From positions 372,001 through 436,000 of the forward strand of contig NZ_CP102270.1 in assembly GCF_025148445.1 (NCBI RefSeq): a stretch of 64,000 nucleotides of DNA, read 5' to 3'. Position numbers and translations under genes: made by a program. How positions within the stretch are numbered: position 1 is the first letter of the stretch; each line of letters begins with the position of its first letter. Below are positions 61,622-64,000 of the stretch, in pieces. The notes beneath the pieces are model-generated. The model searched no databases. It was not told where the DNA came from and was given only the letters and a program-made list of their open reading frames with translations. This DNA comes from Eshraghiella crossota. GTDB taxonomy: Bacteria > Bacillota > Clostridia > Lachnospirales > Lachnospiraceae.

Positions 61622-63178
61622 ATGAAAAAAGTAGTTATTATTGGAGCTGGCCCGGCAGGTATTACTGCGGCATTTCAGCTTTTGAAAAATACTAAGGATG
61701 AATATGAAATTATTATATTAGAGGAAAGTAATGAGATAGGAGGCATTTCAAGAACTGTAAAGCACAATGGAAATCGTATGGATATAGGAGGACACAGATT
61801 TTTCTCCAAGGATGATAATGTTACGAAGTGGTGGGCAGGAATTATGCCTACTCAGGGTGCAGATGCCTATGATGACAAAATATTAGGAAGAAAAAAAGCA
61901 TTAGCTGAAAACGGACCAGATCCGGAAAAGGACGATGAGGTAATGCTTATTAGAAATAGGGTGTCCAGAATATACTATAAGAAAAAATTCTTTGATTATC
62001 CTATTAGCTTAAAGTGGGAGACTATAAAAAATATGGGCTTCTTTACAACTATATGTGCAGGCTTTAGCTATCTAAAGGCGTGTGTGTTTAAGAAAAAAGA
62101 AACCTCCTTAGAAAATTTCTACATAAATAGATTTGGAAGAAAATTGTACTCTATGTTTTTTGAGGGCTACACAGAAAAGCTGTGGGGACGCCACCCTAGA
62201 GAAATATCAGCAGACTGGGGGGCTCAAAGAGTTAAGGGACTTTCAATAGTCGCAATTATAAAGGATGTATTTTCAAAAATATTTAAGAAAAATTCCCAAA
62301 ATAAAAAGGTGGAAACCTCTCTTATTGAGGAATTTTATTATCCAAAGTATGGTCCGGGACAACTTTGGGAGGTAGCAGCAGGCAAAGTGGAAAATATGGG
62401 TGGAAGCATTATTAAAAATGCAAAGGTTGTAAAAATAAACAATTCAGACGGAAAAATCCGGAGTGTGGTTTATGAGAAGGCCGGAGAGCAGGTAGAGCTT
62501 GAGGGTGATATTTTCATTTCCTCAATGCCACTTAAGGATTTAACAGCAGGGATGAATAGCGTTCCGGAAAATATTGCTGCTATTGCAAAGGGACTTCCAT
62601 ACAGAGATTTTGTTACGGTAGGCTTATTGGTGGATAAGCTTAATCTTAAGAATCAGACAAATATAAAAACTATTAACAACATTGTTCCGGATTGCTGGAT
62701 TTATGTACAGGACGTTGATGTAAAGCTTGGAAGAATCCAGATATTTAATAACTGGTCGCCATATCTTGTAAAGGACATAGACCATAAGGTATGGATAGGC
62801 TTAGAGTATTTCTGCAATGAGGGTGACGATTTTTATAATATGTCAGATGAAGAATGTATAAGATTTGCAAGTCAGGAGCTTGTTAAAATGGGTATTATTT
62901 CAGATGAAAAGGCTGTCCTTGATGCACACAGGGAAAAGGTTAAAAAAGCATATCCGGCATATTTTGATACCTATGACCAGATAGATGAATTAGTAGATTA
63001 TTTAAATACCTATGACAATTTGTATTGTGTAGGCAGAAATGGTCAGCATAGATATAACAATATGGATCATTCAATGGTTACTTCTTTTGAGGCTGTAGAC
63101 AACATCATAAAGGACAGAAAGGACAAGTCTAACATATGGAATGTAAATACAGAGGGGGAATATCATGAGCAAAAATAA
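61622..63178 (+). CDS. FAD-dependent oxidoreductase, UDP-galactopyranose mutase-like
   Basis: 518 residues from the ATG at 61622 (TTGGAG seven bases before it). N-terminal Rossmann loop [18 protein letters not shown], glutamate at strand end ([15 protein letters not shown]), [10 protein letters not shown], and a C-terminal FAD segment ([20 protein letters not shown]). The order of motifs resembles UDP-galactopyranose mutase and protoporphyrinogen-oxidase-like amine oxidases in glycan clusters. Exact reaction unknown. Overlaps the next gene by 14 bases. Confidence 0.85.
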   Translation: MKKVVIIGAGPAGITAAFQLLKNTKDEYEIIILEESNEIGGISRTVKHNGNRMDIGGHRFFSKDDNVTKWWAGIMPTQGADAYDDKILGRKKALAENGPDPEKDDEVMLIRNRVSRIYYKKKFFDYPISLKWETIKNMGFFTTICAGFSYLKACVFKKKETSLENFYINRFGRKLYSMFFEGYTEKLWGRHPREISADWGAQRVKGLSIVAIIKDVFSKIFKKNSQNKKVETSLIEEFYYPKYGPGQLWEVAAGKVENMGGSIIKNAKVVKINNSDGKIRSVVYEKAGEQVELEGDIFISSMPLKDLTAGMNSVPENIAAIAKGLPYRDFVTVGLLVDKLNLKNQTNIKTINNIVPDCWIYVQDVDVKLGRIQIFNNWSPYLVKDIDHKVWIGLEYFCNEGDDFYNMSDEECIRFASQELVKMGIISDEKAVLDAHREKVKKAYPAYFDTYDQIDELVDYLNTYDNLYCVGRNGQHRYNNMDHSMVTSFEAVDNIIKDRKDKSNIWNVNTEGEYHEQK

Positions 63179-64000
63179 CATGGCAGTAAAAGTAGCAGTA
63201 TCCCTGATGGGAGCAGTATCTATTGGAATTGTATTTTTTTATATTATTTTTATTTCAAAGGGCTATTATCATGCCGACTGTACAGATACTATTACCTGGG
63301 CAGAGGCTGTTTTAGATGGAAAGGCTCTTATGAACAGCGACTTTTATTACGCCTGTCTGCTGCCTTTTGGAGGACAGCTTTTAATGGTTCCGTTTGTAGC
63401 AATATTTGGTGTCAGTATGACAGCACAGCTATGTGGTATGGTGTTATTTGCAATATGCTTTGGCCTGGCACTTGCCTTTTTGCTAAGGTCTATGAACTTT
63501 AGCTATAAATGGAGTGTTTTTGGAGTTTCAGCACTGTTTTTAATAGTTTCCATAAGCGAAAAGCTAAGAGAAATATTCTGGTGCCACATAATATATTATA
63601 GTCTGGGACTACTTTTTGTTATGGTAGGATTAGGTCTTTTACTAAGAGTGCTTAATTGTGAAAAATCAAAAAAGAAATATATGATATTACTTTTAATCTG
63701 GACAGTACTATGCTCAATGAACGGTATACAAGCCCTTACTATATATGGCTTACCGGTATTGGCAGCATTTATGGCAAATATATTTTTTGATGTAAAAACA
63801 CCTTTTGACAGCAAAAAAAATGAAAATAAATATAAAATAATTTTAGCTTTAATATTAGCTATTATTGTAGGTATGCTGTTAGGAAAAATAGCAAATGGAA
63901 ACATAGTAGCAGGCTATCAGGAAGGATATTCGGAATTTTCTAAGCAAAGTCAGTGGCTGGATAATTTTCTAAGCTTTGTTCCGCAATGGTTTACATTATT
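63165..64000 (+). CDS. Multi-spanning membrane protein, glycosyltransferase-like (3' end outside window)
   Basis: Starts at the ATG at 63165 with GAGGGGGAA before it and stays open to the window end (278 residues seen). At least six membrane segments, with an acidic first loop ([19 protein letters not shown]) after segment one, as in GT-C fold glycosyltransferases that use lipid-linked sugars. It follows GtrA and the oxidoreductase, supporting a role in surface glycan building. Family not certain. Confidence 0.7.
   Translation, partial: MSKNNMAVKVAVSLMGAVSIGIVFFYIIFISKGYYHADCTDTITWAEAVLDGKALMNSDFYYACLLPFGGQLLMVPFVAIFGVSMTAQLCGMVLFAICFGLALAFLLRSMNFSYKWSVFGVSALFLIVSISEKLREIFWCHIIYYSLGLLFVMVGLGLLLRVLNCEKSKKKYMILLLIWTVLCSMNGIQALTIYGLPVLAAFMANIFFDVKTPFDSKKNENKYKIILALILAIIVGMLLGKIANGNIVAGYQEGYSEFSKQSQWLDNFLSFVPQWFTL

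Overview
The window looks like a chromosome segment of a low-GC member of the Clostridia, most likely Lachnospiraceae. The pointers are a type III glutamine synthetase (GlnN), an Amt/GlnK pair with leader terminators, an orphan MsmK/UgpC-type sugar ATPase, an FtsEX-M23-Ctp cluster, a class B sortase, LuxS and a clostridial agr-type locus. No genome was compared; this is inference from gene content and base composition.

Layout. (1) 1-5300: an agr-like quorum-sensing locus: the 3' end of an AgrC-like kinase, AgrB, an unlisted 49-residue AgrD peptide, three small secreted proteins and unknown proteins. Two promoters carry the same pair of 12-bp repeats with a 20-bp period, probably the response-regulator site. 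(2) 5500-14570: the end module of an integrative element: three XRE regulators, two resolvase-like proteins without the catalytic serine, a MazF/PemK toxin, and three consecutive large serine recombinases. It ends in a flavodoxin gene that lacks its 5' half, the probable insertion point. (3) 14575-45940: core chromosome: sulfur and redox genes (TtcA-like with rhodanese, thioredoxin, luxS), nitrogen genes (glnN, amt, glnK), a tRNA-Gln, acyl-ACP thioesterase, cvfB, ridA, sugar ABC ATPase, ftsEX/M23/ctp, uvrBA and guaA.

(4) 45929-60942: accessory DNA after guaA. The last 12 bases of guaA recur exactly at 53289 and 60931, and the two downstream copies lie near paired repeats with an 11-bp period. 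This is what tandem islands integrated in the guaA 3' end should look like, although no integrase remains. The first island holds an XRE controller, a TSPPY DNA methyltransferase, a GHKL-ATPase/PD-(D/E)XK protein and a single-chain SIR2-SLOG-TIR protein, which combines the parts of both Thoeris proteins. The second holds a leader-peptide attenuator before a double GNAT acetyltransferase, a holin-like type I toxin, an Mrr-like nuclease, a phosphoesterase, an aldo/keto reductase and several gene remnants. (5) 61165-64000: start of a surface-glycan cluster (GtrA, FAD oxidoreductase, multi-spanning membrane protein cut by the window end).

The strongest candidate for an undescribed system is the SIR2-SLOG-TIR fusion beside the GHKL restriction-modification operon. 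Other notable items are a 103-bp structured element flanked by 9-bp direct repeats at 31477-31596 and the agr locus carried next to an integrative-element end.
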